Assembly (NCBI GenBank): GCA_902799075.1
Contig: CADBYZ010000022.1
Span: 1 to 59,988 of the forward strand
Reading direction: 5' to 3'
Source of the DNA: Oscillospiraceae bacterium
GTDB lineage: Bacteria > Bacillota > Clostridia > Oscillospirales > Oscillospiraceae
DNA: 59,988 nucleotides
Part shown: positions 1 to 8,682 of the stretch, piece after piece
Position numbering within the stretch: the stretch's first letter is position 1
How the letters are laid out: every line of letters begins with the position of its first letter
Notes under the pieces: model-generated
Databases searched by the model: none
Told to the model about the DNA's origin: nothing
What the model saw: only the letters and a program-made list of their open reading frames with translations
Translations under genes and position numbers: made by a program

Positions 1-366
1 GACGGCACCTTCGACATGCTGCCCAAGAAGGAAGTCATGAAGCACCTGGGCGAGATGGAGAAGCTCGAGAAGTATCTCGGCGGCGTCAAGGAAATGAAGC
101 GTCTCCCCGGCGCCCTGTTCGTTGTTGACCCCCGCAAGGAGCACAACGCCATCGCCGAGGCCCGCAAGCTGCACATCCCCATCGTTGCCATCGTCGATAC
201 CAACTGCGACCCCGATGAGGTCGACTATGTCATCCCCGCCAACGATGACGCCATCCGCGCCATCCGCCTCATCTCCGCCACCATGGCCAACGCCGTTCAG
301 GAAGGCCGTCAGGGCGCCGATGCAGCCGCCGAGGAAGAAGCCCCCGCAGAGGACGCAGCGGAATAA
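1..366 (+). CDS. rpsB: 30S ribosomal protein S2, C-terminal part (5' end outside window)
   Basis: Reading frame 1 is open from the first base and encodes the C-terminal 121 residues of ribosomal protein S2, a structural protein of the small ribosomal subunit. The segment with [18 protein letters not shown] and [20 protein letters not shown] is the conserved core that contacts 16S rRNA in this family. The tail after residue 95 of the visible part is Ala/Glu rich ([11 protein letters not shown]), as is common in Clostridia. The gene is followed by tsf in the universal rpsB-tsf order, with a hairpin between them. The start codon is upstream of the window. Confidence 0.97.
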   Translation, partial: DGTFDMLPKKEVMKHLGEMEKLEKYLGGVKEMKRLPGALFVVDPRKEHNAIAEARKLHIPIVAIVDTNCDPDEVDYVIPANDDAIRAIRLISATMANAVQEGRQGADAAAEEEAPAEDAAE

Positions 367-373
367 GAATCTC

Positions 374-404
374 AAAGGGGCGTGATTTGCGCCCCTTTTC
401 TATT
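374..404 (+). terminator. rpsB-tsf intergenic hairpin (partial terminator/attenuator)
   Basis: The arms AAAGGGGCG (374-382) and CGCCCCTTTT (390-399) form a GC-rich stem with a 7-nt loop and a following T-rich stretch. It lies 24 nt upstream of the tsf start, so it probably lowers tsf transcription relative to rpsB rather than ending the operon. The effect on expression is inferred. Confidence 0.7.
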
Positions 405-427
405 TTATTACAGGAGGAAAAATTACT

Positions 428-1360
428 ATGGCTTTTACCGCTCAGGATGTCAAGACTCTCCGCGAGATGACCAACGTCGGCATGATGGACTGCAAGAAGG
501 CACTCCAGGCCTGCGACGGCGATATGGACAAGGCAGTCGACTGGCTGCGTGAGAAGGGCCTTGCAAAGGCCGCAAAGAAGGCCGGCCGCGTGGCCGCCGA
601 GGGTATGGCTTATGCCCGCGTCTGCCCCCAGTGCGGCGTCGCCGCCATCGTCGAGGTCAACTGCGAGACCGACTTCTGCGCCAAGAGCGAGGCGTTCCAG
701 CAGTTCGTCAAGGACATCTGCAAGGTCGTCCTCAACGACAACCCCGCCGACGTCGAGGCTCTGCTCCAGTGCAAGTACCCCGAGCGCGACCTGACCGTGG
801 CCGAGATCCTGCCCGAGAAGGTCATGTCCATCGGCGAGAACCTGCAGATCCGCCGCTTCGCCCGCTTTGCCGAGCCCACCAACGTCGCCTACGTCCACGC
901 CGGCGGCTCCCGCGCTGTCGTCGTCAACCTCGCTGTCGAGGGCGGCATCGACGCCACCGAGATCGGCAAGAACGTCGCCATGCAGATTGCGGCCATGAAT
1001 CCCAAGTACTGGGACAAGAGCCTTGTTCCCCAGGCCGATATCGACCACGAGCGCGAGGTTCAGGTCGCCCTTATGGACAACGACCCCAAGATGGCTTCCA
1101 AGCCCCAGGCTATCAAGGAGAAGGCCGCTGCCGGCAAGATCAACGCCTTCTTCAAGGAAAACTGCCTGCTGCAGCAGGTCTTCGTCCGCTCCGACCTGTT
1201 CGACGGCTCCGTCGAGGGTTATATCGCCGACGCCGCCAAGAAGCTCGGCGGCAGCGTGAAGTTCGTCGACGCCGTCCACTTCATCAAGGGTGAGGGCATC
1301 GAGAAGAAGGAAGAGGACTTCGCCGCTGAGGTCGCAGCCCAGATGAACATGGGTAAGTAA
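428..1360 (+). CDS. tsf: Translation elongation factor Ts
   Basis: Encodes a 310-residue cytoplasmic EF-Ts, the nucleotide exchange factor that releases GDP from EF-Tu. The N-terminal UBA-like domain (about residues 1-50) starts with FTAQDVKTLREMTNVGMMDCKKAL, split here only for description, and the core carries the family signature VNCETDFCAKSEAF around residues 77-90, including the TDF motif that inserts into EF-Tu. The C-terminal region contains the dimerisation/coiled-coil part (about 215-250). Length and order after rpsB are typical. The start ATG has an AGGAGG ribosome binding site at 412-417. An intrinsic terminator follows at 1388. Confidence 0.98.
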   Translation: MAFTAQDVKTLREMTNVGMMDCKKALQACDGDMDKAVDWLREKGLAKAAKKAGRVAAEGMAYARVCPQCGVAAIVEVNCETDFCAKSEAFQQFVKDICKVVLNDNPADVEALLQCKYPERDLTVAEILPEKVMSIGENLQIRRFARFAEPTNVAYVHAGGSRAVVVNLAVEGGIDATEIGKNVAMQIAAMNPKYWDKSLVPQADIDHEREVQVALMDNDPKMASKPQAIKEKAAAGKINAFFKENCLLQQVFVRSDLFDGSVEGYIADAAKKLGGSVKFVDAVHFIKGEGIEKKEEDFAAEVAAQMNMGK

Positions 1361-1387
1361 GTCCCTGCAAAACCTGATAAGCGATGA

Positions 1388-1418
1388 AACCGGCTCCGGA
1401 AAACGGGGCCGGTTTTTT
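1388..1418 (+). terminator. Intrinsic terminator of rpsB-tsf
   Basis: The stem AACCGGCTCC / GGGGCCGGTT with a short loop is followed by a T run ending near 1418. It closes the rpsB-tsf transcription unit. Confidence 0.88.
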
Positions 1419-1603
1419 GCGTGCGCGAAAAAATGAAAAATCTTTTTGATCTCCCGGGAACAAAGCCGCAGGGTCCGGCGTCATAATAAGCGAAGACGCA
1501 AAAAGCCCCATAAACAGCGGCTTTGCCGCCCCTGAAAAGCCAGAGGTGATTTCAAAGCGGTTACAAACAGGAAAAAATTTACGCCGGAAATATGAAAAAA
1601 CTC

Positions 1604-1632
1604 TTGCATTTTGATTGAGGACGTGTTACATT
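1604..1632 (+). promoter_or_regulatory. Putative sigma-A promoter of the surface protein gene
   Basis: TTGCAT (1604-1609) and TACATT (1627-1632) are separated by 17 nt and lie about 95 nt upstream of the next start codon. The rest of the 1419-1726 gap holds no convincing gene. Confidence 0.5.
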
Positions 1633-1726
1633 ATAGCTGCACCGCGGATGGAGTGTTCTGCAGGCACTCTGTTTGCGTTGTATAATATTGTTGTTAAATT
1701 TTATCAACATAGAAGGAGAGGACAAC

Positions 1727-3430
1727 ATGAAAACTTTTTCTAAAGTCTTGTCAATGTTCCTGGTCGTCGTGATGTGCTTCGGCCTCTTCGCAACGAGCGC
1801 ATACGCCGACGGGTTCGACTTCGGTCAGGACACCAGCGGCGGTGTTAACATGGGCGGCTTCGACAGCGGCGAGACGAACAACAACCCCCCTGCTGCTGAC
1901 GACAGCTTTAGCCTTAACGATGACGGGCCCGCTGCAAACACAGCTCCCACGGCTGAAGTTCCCCAGGCTGCCGAGGAAAAGGCTGAGACCAGTGAGACCG
2001 TCAACAACGAGGGCGAAAAGTTCAACTTCGGTGACAGCGACACCTTCGACACAGCCTATGAGGATATGAGCGACACGGAAAAAGACGGTGTCGAGAGCCT
2101 TAAAGAGTATGTCGTCACGAACAAGGATGGCACGATCGTGATGGACGGGATCCAGTTTGATACCTTCAAGAGCTTCAAGCTTGCGTCCGGCACCAATTAT
2201 GAGGATGCCGTTACCATTCCCAATGAGTACCTCAAGCGCGAAGAGACTCAGGTTACAATTAAAGATACCTGGGTCAAGATGCAGAGCCCCGGTTACTACA
2301 CCGTGTGGGGCGTCAAGATCAGCGACGGTACTCCCATCAAGATCGGATCCTTCCAGATCAATGAAGGCGAGTACAACGTGAGCATGGTTGAGGACGAGTA
2401 CATCAAGCCAGATGTTTACAGCACCAGCGGCATCGGCGGTGTTTCGGGCAAGGCCAAAGCCGGCGATATGAAGCTGATGGAAGGCTTCGGCGTTGCATCT
2501 CTGGACGGTACTTACACCCATGTGCTCAGCTCCAATGAGTACAGAGTCGATGGAAATACTGTCACCCTCGCAGAGACCTATCTGAGAAGCCTGAGTGACG
2601 GTCAGTACTACCTGATCGGTTTTCCGAGCAACTCCAATAAGGGCAACCAGGTCCGCTTCGGCAAGTTCACCATCCGCTCTTCCGAGGAAATCGGCACCGG
2701 CACTTGGACCCTGACCCCCGACTACCAGATCTGGTACAGCGGCACCGATCCCCTGACCTTCTACTGCGACATCTTCGATGCCGCCGGTGAGGGCTGGAAC
2801 TACAAGGGCTACAAGTGGGATGTGATCGTCCCCGATATCCGCGTCAGCACCCGCAGCAATATGAGCGGCGCCACCTCGGTCCGCATCGACCAGTACTGGG
2901 ATCTCGGCTACGGCTACTTCATGCTGGGCCAGAACTTCCTCAGCTCCCTGTCCGCGGATGAGACCTACTACATGCAGGTCATCGACGCCCGCAGCCCCGA
3001 CATCATCAGATCCAACGTTGTCACCTTCCGTGTCGGCCCGACGCTCCGCGCCATCGACACCGACAAGCACGTCATCAACAGCACCCGCAGCCTGCGCTTC
3101 CGCAGCAGCGCCCCGGTGTCTGAGGTCTATGTCGGCAACATCATGCTGACCGATCCCGCCGATTACGGTGTGTCCTGGGACGGCAAGACCGTTACCCTGA
3201 GCTTTGAGTTCCTCAACAAGCGCAGCGCCGGCAACACCTACACCATCAAGGTGCGCACCACCAGCGGCGAGTGGGCCGCCACCACCTTCCAGGTGCTGAC
3301 CACCGCGCAGGGCTCCGCCAGCCCCCGCACCGGTGACGAGAGCAACCTCGGCCTCTGGGCCGCGTTCCTCCTCCTGTCCGGCACGGCAGTCGTGGTCCTG
3401 GTCCCCAAGCTCAAGAAGCAGGACTTCTGA
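1727..3430 (+). CDS. Secreted, probably cell-wall-anchored protein with SPxTG-type sorting signal
   Basis: The 567-residue product begins with a classical signal peptide (MKTFSKVLSMFLVVVMCFGL, cleavage after TSAYA). A low-complexity Asp/Asn/Glu-rich stretch follows (about 27-110), then several beta-rich modules (110-530) with no family I can name. The C-terminus has SPRTGDE, a hydrophobic segment (LGLWAAFLLLSGTAVVVLVP) and KLKKQ. This is the layout of a sortase substrate, with SPxTG in place of LPxTG; SPxTG/PPxTG are the sites known for Clostridioides difficile SrtB. I chose the ATG at 1727 because AAGGAGAGG lies 7-13 nt upstream, whereas the earlier in-frame start has none. The gene is monocistronic, between a promoter at 1604 and a strong terminator at 3459. 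Its adhesive or wall role is inferred. Confidence 0.85.
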   Translation: MKTFSKVLSMFLVVVMCFGLFATSAYADGFDFGQDTSGGVNMGGFDSGETNNNPPAADDSFSLNDDGPAANTAPTAEVPQAAEEKAETSETVNNEGEKFNFGDSDTFDTAYEDMSDTEKDGVESLKEYVVTNKDGTIVMDGIQFDTFKSFKLASGTNYEDAVTIPNEYLKREETQVTIKDTWVKMQSPGYYTVWGVKISDGTPIKIGSFQINEGEYNVSMVEDEYIKPDVYSTSGIGGVSGKAKAGDMKLMEGFGVASLDGTYTHVLSSNEYRVDGNTVTLAETYLRSLSDGQYYLIGFPSNSNKGNQVRFGKFTIRSSEEIGTGTWTLTPDYQIWYSGTDPLTFYCDIFDAAGEGWNYKGYKWDVIVPDIRVSTRSNMSGATSVRIDQYWDLGYGYFMLGQNFLSSLSADETYYMQVIDARSPDIIRSNVVTFRVGPTLRAIDTDKHVINSTRSLRFRSSAPVSEVYVGNIMLTDPADYGVSWDGKTVTLSFEFLNKRSAGNTYTIKVRTTSGEWAATTFQVLTTAQGSASPRTGDESNLGLWAAFLLLSGTAVVVLVPKLKKQDF

Positions 3431-3458
3431 GACCTGACGAAAACAGCATAAGATAAGC

Positions 3459-3494
3459 CTCACCCCCACGCGAAAGCGTGGGGGTGAGTTTTTG
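3459..3494 (+). terminator. Strong intrinsic terminator
   Basis: A perfect 13-bp stem (CTCACCCCCACGC / GCGTGGGGGTGAG) with a GAAA tetraloop is followed by TTTTT. It ends the surface protein transcript. Confidence 0.95.
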
Positions 3495-3650
3495 CATGTA
3501 AAAAACAGTGAAACCGGATGTGCTTGCAGGGGCTGACGCTTATCACGCGGCCCGCATGGTACGACCGAAATTCGTGCAGAAATCCCCGGCGAAAACGCGT
3601 GTATATTACGAATTCGCCGAGGATAAGTGCATTCGTTGAGATTTCACTGC

Positions 3651-3674
3651 CGGGCCGCCGAGGGCGTCGGCCCC
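3651..3674. repeat. Short GC-rich palindrome (possible dispersed repeat)
   Basis: GGGCCGCC and GTCGGCCC flank GAGGGC in the gap between two convergent genes. Sequences of this form are common as dispersed intergenic repeats in gut Clostridia, but only one copy is visible here. No gene is seen in 3495-3720. Confidence 0.35.
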
Positions 3675-3720
3675 TACAGTGCTTTCCTATAGGGTGCTTC
3701 AAAAGAATCACAAATGCCGT

Positions 3721-4488
3721 TCACCGGTTCTTCTCGTACAGCTTCCACAGGCCCCGCAGCAGCAGCTCGCCGTCGACGATGATGCCGGGACGGGTACAGC
3801 AGGGGATCACGTCGGCGGCGAGACTGCCGGTGGCGACCACCGTGCAGGGGTAGCCAAGCTCCGCCTCCATGCGGGCGATCATGCCGTCGATCATCGCCGC
3901 CGTGCCGAACACCGCGCCGGAGCGCATACAGTCGACCGTGTTACTGCCCACCACCTTTTTCGGCGGCAGGATGGACACGTCGGGCAGCAGGCTCGTCCCC
4001 GCCGAGAGGGCGTTGTAGCCGAGCTTGATGCCGGGGACAATGGCCCCGCCGCGAAAGCAGTTGTTCTTATCCACCACCGTCAGCGTCGTGGCCGTGCCCA
4101 TGTCCACCACGATGGCGGGCGTGCCGTAGTATGCCGCCGCCGCGACGCCGCCCACGATGAGGTCGGCGGCCACGCTGCCCGGCTCGTCCACGCGCAGGTT
4201 CATCCCGGTCTTGATGCCGGGGCCGACCACCATGGCCCGCCTTCCGATGAGCGCCTCCAGCGCGGTTTTGAGCGACTCCGTCACCCGCGGCACCACCGAG
4301 GACAGGATGCTGCCCTCAAAGCTCGTGGGGTCAAGGCTGTAAAAGTCCGTGATCTGGCGCAGCTTGATGATATGCTCAGTGGCGGTCTCCCGGGGGTCCG
4401 TGTGGAAGCGGACGATGTTTTTGATCTCCCCGTTTTCCACCATGCCGATCACAATGTGGGAGTTGCCCACGTCAATGGCGAGTATCAT
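3721..4488 (-). CDS. coaX: Type III pantothenate kinase
   Basis: Encodes a 255-residue cytoplasmic CoaX, which phosphorylates pantothenate in the first committed step of coenzyme A synthesis. The N-terminus MILAIDVGNSHIVIGM holds the ASKHA-type phosphate-1 motif (DxGNSxxxxG). VVDMGTATTLTVVD is the second phosphate/adenosine motif, and GAIVPGIKLGYNAL, with the downstream ATGSLAADV, is conserved in the family. Length is typical (about 255-260). The ATG at 4488 is preceded by GGAGGG; a longer in-frame start lacks this. The gene is 46 nt downstream of the deacetylase gene on the same strand and could be co-transcribed with it. Confidence 0.96.
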   Translation of the reverse strand: MILAIDVGNSHIVIGMVENGEIKNIVRFHTDPRETATEHIIKLRQITDFYSLDPTSFEGSILSSVVPRVTESLKTALEALIGRRAMVVGPGIKTGMNLRVDEPGSVAADLIVGGVAAAAYYGTPAIVVDMGTATTLTVVDKNNCFRGGAIVPGIKLGYNALSAGTSLLPDVSILPPKKVVGSNTVDCMRSGAVFGTAAMIDGMIARMEAELGYPCTVVATGSLAADVIPCCTRPGIIVDGELLLRGLWKLYEKNR

Positions 4489-4534
4489 ATTTAGCCCTCC
4501 CCGTTGCAGCAATGTTCATGCCGATAGCCTGAAA

Positions 4535-5989
4535 TTAGTTATTCACACCGTGGTGCGCGCTGGGGCTGTCGAGCTGCAGGGCTTTGAAGCTGTAGCCGTT
4601 GCTCTGGCCCCACTGAATCACACTCTCCACCGCGGCGACGCTGAAATCCTTGATGTCGTGCTGCAATACGACGGACGCCTTGTGCTGGGCGCAGCCGTCC
4701 TTGATGTTCTTGATGATCTGGTCGGTCCGGGTCGTCTCGCCCGCGTCGCCTGAGGACACGTTCCAGTCGTAGTACTGGTAGCCCATGTTGTTCATGGCCT
4801 GGGTGAGGCGGGTCATGATGCCGGGATTGAAGCGGCTGACCGTGTTCGAGCTGCCGCCCGGGAAACGGAAGAGGCGGGTATACTCGCCGGTCTGGGCCTT
4901 GATGACCTCCTCCATGTTGAAGAAGTCCTCAAAGAAGGCGTACTCGCTGGAGTAGATGGTGTTGTAGTTGTGGGAGCTGGAGTGGACGCCGATGCTGTGC
5001 CCGGCGCGGAAAGCCCGGCCGATCAGGTCATAGTACCTGGAATCCTGGGCCGTGACGAAGAAGGTGGCCTTGACCTTATACTTGTCCAGCACGTCCAGGA
5101 GCCTGCCGGTGTAGGGGCCGGGGCCGTCGTCAAAGGTGAGGTAGATGGTTTTCTCCGTGGGGGTGACGGCGGCGGGCATGCTCACCGGGACCACCTCTAC
5201 ATGCCGCTCGGCGCTGACGGTCTCGCCCAGCTCGCTCGTGACGGAGTAGGAGATCTGATAGCTGCCGGTGACCCAGGGGATGACCTGGCCCTCGGTGACA
5301 AGGTAGGCGCTCAGGTCGTTTCCCAGCCCGTCGTGCACGGTGACGCCGGGGTCGGTGTACCAGAGGCCCGCCTGCATGACCGTGTCGGCCTCGCCCAAAA
5401 GCGTGATCTCCGGCGGCTCATAGCTCATGTGGGTAAGCGGGCGCTCTACCATGGTCACGTTTCCCGAGCTGTCGCTGACCGTGTACTGTACCCGGTTATA
5501 GAGCTTGAGGCGCTGCACCTTGCCCGTCAGGTCCCCGTCCACATTGTCCCAGGCACTGTAGCCCTCCTCGGCGTAGCCGGTCATCCAGGTGGGGGCATAG
5601 CCCTCGATGTGCTTGAGCTCAATGACCGGGGGCGTGGTGTCGATCACGTTCACGCGCCGCTCCACGCTGTATTCGGAGAAGGCATAACGGGTCGTGTAGC
5701 GCAGAAAATAAGCGCCGAGGCTGTTGGTGTCGACGCTGCCCAGGGTCTCGACCGGAAGCTCCTCATCGCTCTCGCCGAAGAGGTTGCCCACTGTGACCGC
5801 GTAAACGCCGGGATCGATGAAAGCCGTGCCGTACTCCACATCCATCTCGGTCTCGCCATAGACGTAAAAGCGCACCGTGCGCCCGTCCACAAGCAGAACA
5901 ACCACCGCCGTCAGTGCCAGCCACACGATCACCGCGAGTAGGATCACCGGGGCGCGCCGCGTCCCTCTTCTCTCTTTTTCTGCCGTCAT
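4535..5989 (-). CDS. Membrane-anchored polysaccharide deacetylase with Ig-like repeats
   Basis: The 484-residue product has an N-terminal membrane anchor (about 14-36) and two or more extracellular Ig/HYR-like modules (about 45-265, with repeated DPGV and DTTPPVI/YEPPEITL blocks). A C-terminal NodB-type catalytic domain (about 275-475) follows. The domain shows TFDDGPG (metal Asp and catalytic Asp), HSSSHNY (metal-binding HxxxH) and RFPGGSSN (catalytic Arg). The family removes N-acetyl groups from peptidoglycan or other GlcNAc polymers, which gives lysozyme resistance. Placement outside the membrane is inferred from the anchor. The first ATG is at 5989; an earlier TTG at 6010 in the same frame has no better ribosome binding site, so the start is uncertain by a few codons. 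Confidence 0.9.
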   Translation of the reverse strand: MTAEKERRGTRRAPVILLAVIVWLALTAVVVLLVDGRTVRFYVYGETEMDVEYGTAFIDPGVYAVTVGNLFGESDEELPVETLGSVDTNSLGAYFLRYTTRYAFSEYSVERRVNVIDTTPPVIELKHIEGYAPTWMTGYAEEGYSAWDNVDGDLTGKVQRLKLYNRVQYTVSDSSGNVTMVERPLTHMSYEPPEITLLGEADTVMQAGLWYTDPGVTVHDGLGNDLSAYLVTEGQVIPWVTGSYQISYSVTSELGETVSAERHVEVVPVSMPAAVTPTEKTIYLTFDDGPGPYTGRLLDVLDKYKVKATFFVTAQDSRYYDLIGRAFRAGHSIGVHSSSHNYNTIYSSEYAFFEDFFNMEEVIKAQTGEYTRLFRFPGGSSNTVSRFNPGIMTRLTQAMNNMGYQYYDWNVSSGDAGETTRTDQIIKNIKDGCAQHKASVVLQHDIKDFSVAAVESVIQWGQSNGYSFKALQLDSPSAHHGVNN

Positions 5990-6080
5990 TCTCTGTCTCT
6001 TTTCTTTCAATCATGATAGTGGTTTTATTATATACCATTTTCAACAGAAAAGAAATGCTTTTGAAAAATGGGAAAAAATA

Positions 6081-6158
6081 TGTCATCCTGAGCAAAGCGA
6101 AGGATCCTTCCCGTAAATAAGCGGGGACGAAGATCCTTCGCTGACGCTCAGGATGACA
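6081..6158. repeat. Intergenic inverted-repeat element, copy 1
   Basis: The left arm starts TGTCATCCTGAG (6081) and ends AGCGAAGGATC. The right arm mirrors it (GATCCTTCGCT through CTCAGGATGACA, to 6158), with about 25 nt between them. A second copy with the same ends is at 15384-15462. Both copies sit between two minus-strand genes, so the RNA would fold into a long hairpin. This resembles REP/BIME-like elements. Confidence 0.8.
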
Positions 6159-6166
6159 ACACTCAA

Positions 6167-6784
6167 TTACGCTTCTGCCACGTTGATCCCGGCGGCGCGC
6201 AGATCGCGGCGCAGCCGCCTGAGATCGCCGTCAAAGACCGTGCCGTTCATGCCGGTGACGATGGCTCCGTCAATATTCGGGGGATGGTCGTCAATGAACC
6301 AGCACTCGGCGGGGTCGAGGGAAAAGGTCTTGTACAGCAGCTCGAAGATCTCATGCTGGGGTTTTAACAATTTCCAGTCGGCGGAGACGAGGATGCCGTC
6401 GAAATGCTCCGAGCCGGGAATGCGGGGAAAGTAGGTGTGCAGGGCCGAGGTGGCGTTGGAGCAGAGATAAATTTTGTACCCCGCGGCCTTGAGCTCTGTA
6501 ACGATCTCCGACATCCCCTCCACGGGCCACATGGGGTCGCGCCACCAGTAGACGAGGCGCGGGAGATACTGGTGCAGGTATTCCGGCAGGCGGGACTGAA
6601 AGGCCGCGATCGCTTCCTCCTCGGTGAGCCTGCCCCGGTCAAGGCCCGTCCACTCCTGATCACAGAAGACCTCGCGCTTGAGCGCCGCCGCGTCCGCCCC
6701 GGTGACGCCGAGGCGGGCGATGAGGCGGTCTGGGTCCCAGTGAATGAGGACGTTGCCCATGTCATAGATGATGTTTTTTACCAC
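6167..6784 (-). CDS. HAD-superfamily hydrolase (YihX/glucose-1-phosphatase-like)
   Basis: The 205-residue cytoplasmic protein carries the four HAD motifs. Motif I is IYDMGNVLIHWD, with nucleophile Asp and the G in place of the usual second Asp, as in the YihX branch; motif II is LCSNAT, motif III the Lys in LKPQHEIFE and motif IV FIDDHPPNIDGA. The alpha cap lies at about 17-85. YihX-like enzymes hydrolyse sugar phosphates such as alpha-glucose 1-phosphate, but the substrate here is unknown. The start is GTG at 6784, preceded by GGAG. It is the last gene, 14 nt downstream of the ABC permease gene, so it is probably in that operon. Confidence 0.88.
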   Translation of the reverse strand: MVKNIIYDMGNVLIHWDPDRLIARLGVTGADAAALKREVFCDQEWTGLDRGRLTEEEAIAAFQSRLPEYLHQYLPRLVYWWRDPMWPVEGMSEIVTELKAAGYKIYLCSNATSALHTYFPRIPGSEHFDGILVSADWKLLKPQHEIFELLYKTFSLDPAECWFIDDHPPNIDGAIVTGMNGTVFDGDLRRLRRDLRAAGINVAEA

Positions 6785-6798
6785 TTGTGTTTTCTCCG

Positions 6799-8682
6799 TT
6801 ATTCTTTTTTGCCGCTGAGCTTTTGGAAGAACTTCCGGCGGCGCTCACGGATGGCCAGGCGCTCGCTGAGATCGCGGGAGCCCACGCCGTAGACCAGGTA
6901 CAAAATCAGGCCCGACACCAGCATGATGAACACCGTCGAGGCGCAGCGGCGGCCCGAGGCATTGACGTTGTAGCCGTAGAGCCCCTCCTCGGCGCACATG
7001 GCCTGGATGACCATGGCGTAGGAAGTTCCGTAGGAGCTTGCAAAGGTGGCGGACATGTCGTACTCGGTGAACAGGGCGTTGAAGTTCAGGGCGAAGACCG
7101 CCAGCACGCTCGGCAGGATGATAGGGAGCTTTACCTGCAGGAAGGTGCGGATCGGGCTTGCGCCGAGGTTCTTCGCCGCGTCCTCCAGCTCCTCGTCGAT
7201 GGAGTAGAAGCTGGCTTTGATCATGCGCAGCGAGAAGGGCAGCTTCGTCACCGTGTAGGCCATTACGATCAGCATACGCACGTTCTGGGCGTAGTAGAGG
7301 TTCTTATTGCCGACGTACCAGATGGCGTCGGAGTTAAAGTAGGTGCGGTAGGAGTAGCAGATCAGGATGGTCGGCAGCAGCCACGGGAACAGCAGCGCGT
7401 ACTCCAGCACGATGCCGGACTTCTTGTGCTTCTTGTTGAACATGTAGTTGCAGGCCACCACCACGATCACGCAGGCAAACGCCGCCGCGAGCGCCGAGAG
7501 CACAAAGCTGAGCTTGATGCCGCCGAGGGTCGCATCGTTGGAGAAGACGCCCGAGATAGAGCCCTCGCGGGTCTTGTACTGGCCGCGGCTCGTGAGGTAC
7601 TGATAGTCCTCCTTGCCGAAAAAGTTGATGAGCGTCCATTGACTCAGGTCCAGCTTCTTCTGGCGGATGGCGCTGTAGGTCTGGAAGGAGAAGATCACGA
7701 TCATCACCACCGGCGTCATGTAGATGATGAACAGCACATAGGCGTAGAGGTGGGCGATGATGTTGGCGACGGGGTTGACGATCTTCTGCTTCTGGAGCTT
7801 GGCCTTGGTCTTGGAGACCGAGAGATAGTGGCCCTTGCGCTCGTAGGCGGACAGCACCGTCAGCAGGATGATGGTGAACATGGCGAGGATGATGGACAAA
7901 AGCGCGGCGCGTGCCTGGGGGAAGGCCTCGTCGGCGGTGGAGGAGCCTGCCAGACGCACGATCTCGGGGTTGATGGAGTCATAGCCCAGAAGCGTCGGGG
8001 CGGACATGGCACAAAGACCCGTGATGAAGGTCATGACCGTCAGGGAGAAAAGCGTCGGGATCAGGGTCGGCAGTACGACCTTCCACAGCACCTTGAAGGG
8101 ATTGGCGCCCATGTTGCGCGCGGCCTCCACGGTGTTGTAGTCGATGCCGCGGATGGCGTTTCTGAGAAACAGCATGTGGTTGGAAGTGCAGGCAAAGGTC
8201 ATGGTGAACAGCACCGCGTTGTAGCCGGAGAACCAGTTGGGGTTCATGTGGGGAAAGGCGTTCTTGAGCGCGGTGGTGAGGATGCCGTCGCTTGCATAGA
8301 GAAACATGTAGCCCGTGACCAGCGCAACGCCGGAGTAGATCATCGTGGTCATGTAGCCCATGCGCAGGATGCCGGCGCCCTTGATGTCAAAGTACTCGGT
8401 CAAAAGCACGATGGAGATGCCCACGACGTTGACCGTGATGACGAGCGCCACCGCGAGTTTCAGGGAGTTCCAGACAAATTTGCCCATCGTGCCCGCGAGG
8501 AAAAAGCGGATGACGGCAAAGGCGTCGCGCTCCCCGGCGGCGTTTTTGGTGTTGAAGATGCTGGTGAGGGTATTGAGGCAGGGCAGGAGCATGAAGCCGA
8601 AGAAGAGATAGGCAAAGAAGCACACGCCGACGAGCCGGATGATCAGCTCCGGCCGGAGCTTCTTATCCAGCGAGGCGTTCAT
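6799..8682 (-). CDS. ABC transporter permease, two fused permease domains (Fe3+/polyamine-type)
   Basis: This 627-residue protein contains two copies of the binding-protein-dependent transport inner-membrane domain. The EAA loops are EAARNMGANPFKVLWKVVLP (about residue 185) and EDAAKNLGASPIRTFLQVKL (about residue 490). About 12 transmembrane segments are visible, with a cytoplasmic linker near 310-330. Such double permeases pair with one ATPase dimer in ferric iron (FbpB) and phosphonate/2-aminoethylphosphonate importers. Its start overlaps the ATPase stop by 4 nt (ATGA), so the two are translationally coupled. The transported solute cannot be read from the sequence. Confidence 0.92.
   Translation of the reverse strand: MNASLDKKLRPELIIRLVGVCFFAYLFFGFMLLPCLNTLTSIFNTKNAAGERDAFAVIRFFLAGTMGKFVWNSLKLAVALVITVNVVGISIVLLTEYFDIKGAGILRMGYMTTMIYSGVALVTGYMFLYASDGILTTALKNAFPHMNPNWFSGYNAVLFTMTFACTSNHMLFLRNAIRGIDYNTVEAARNMGANPFKVLWKVVLPTLIPTLFSLTVMTFITGLCAMSAPTLLGYDSINPEIVRLAGSSTADEAFPQARAALLSIILAMFTIILLTVLSAYERKGHYLSVSKTKAKLQKQKIVNPVANIIAHLYAYVLFIIYMTPVVMIVIFSFQTYSAIRQKKLDLSQWTLINFFGKEDYQYLTSRGQYKTREGSISGVFSNDATLGGIKLSFVLSALAAAFACVIVVVACNYMFNKKHKKSGIVLEYALLFPWLLPTILICYSYRTYFNSDAIWYVGNKNLYYAQNVRMLIVMAYTVTKLPFSLRMIKASFYSIDEELEDAAKNLGASPIRTFLQVKLPIILPSVLAVFALNFNALFTEYDMSATFASSYGTSYAMVIQAMCAEEGLYGYNVNASGRRCASTVFIMLVSGLILYLVYGVGSRDLSERLAIRERRRKFFQKLSGKKE

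Noticed and set aside
269-1279. 336-codon open frame on the minus strand across tsf
   Set aside because: It is a shadow of the tsf coding sequence caused by high third-position GC; its translation is low-complexity (Val/Leu/Gly/Asp) and matches no family.
1751-3469. 572-codon minus-strand frame under the surface protein gene
   Set aside because: The plus-strand gene has a signal peptide, sorting signal, ribosome binding site and terminator; the antisense frame has none of these.
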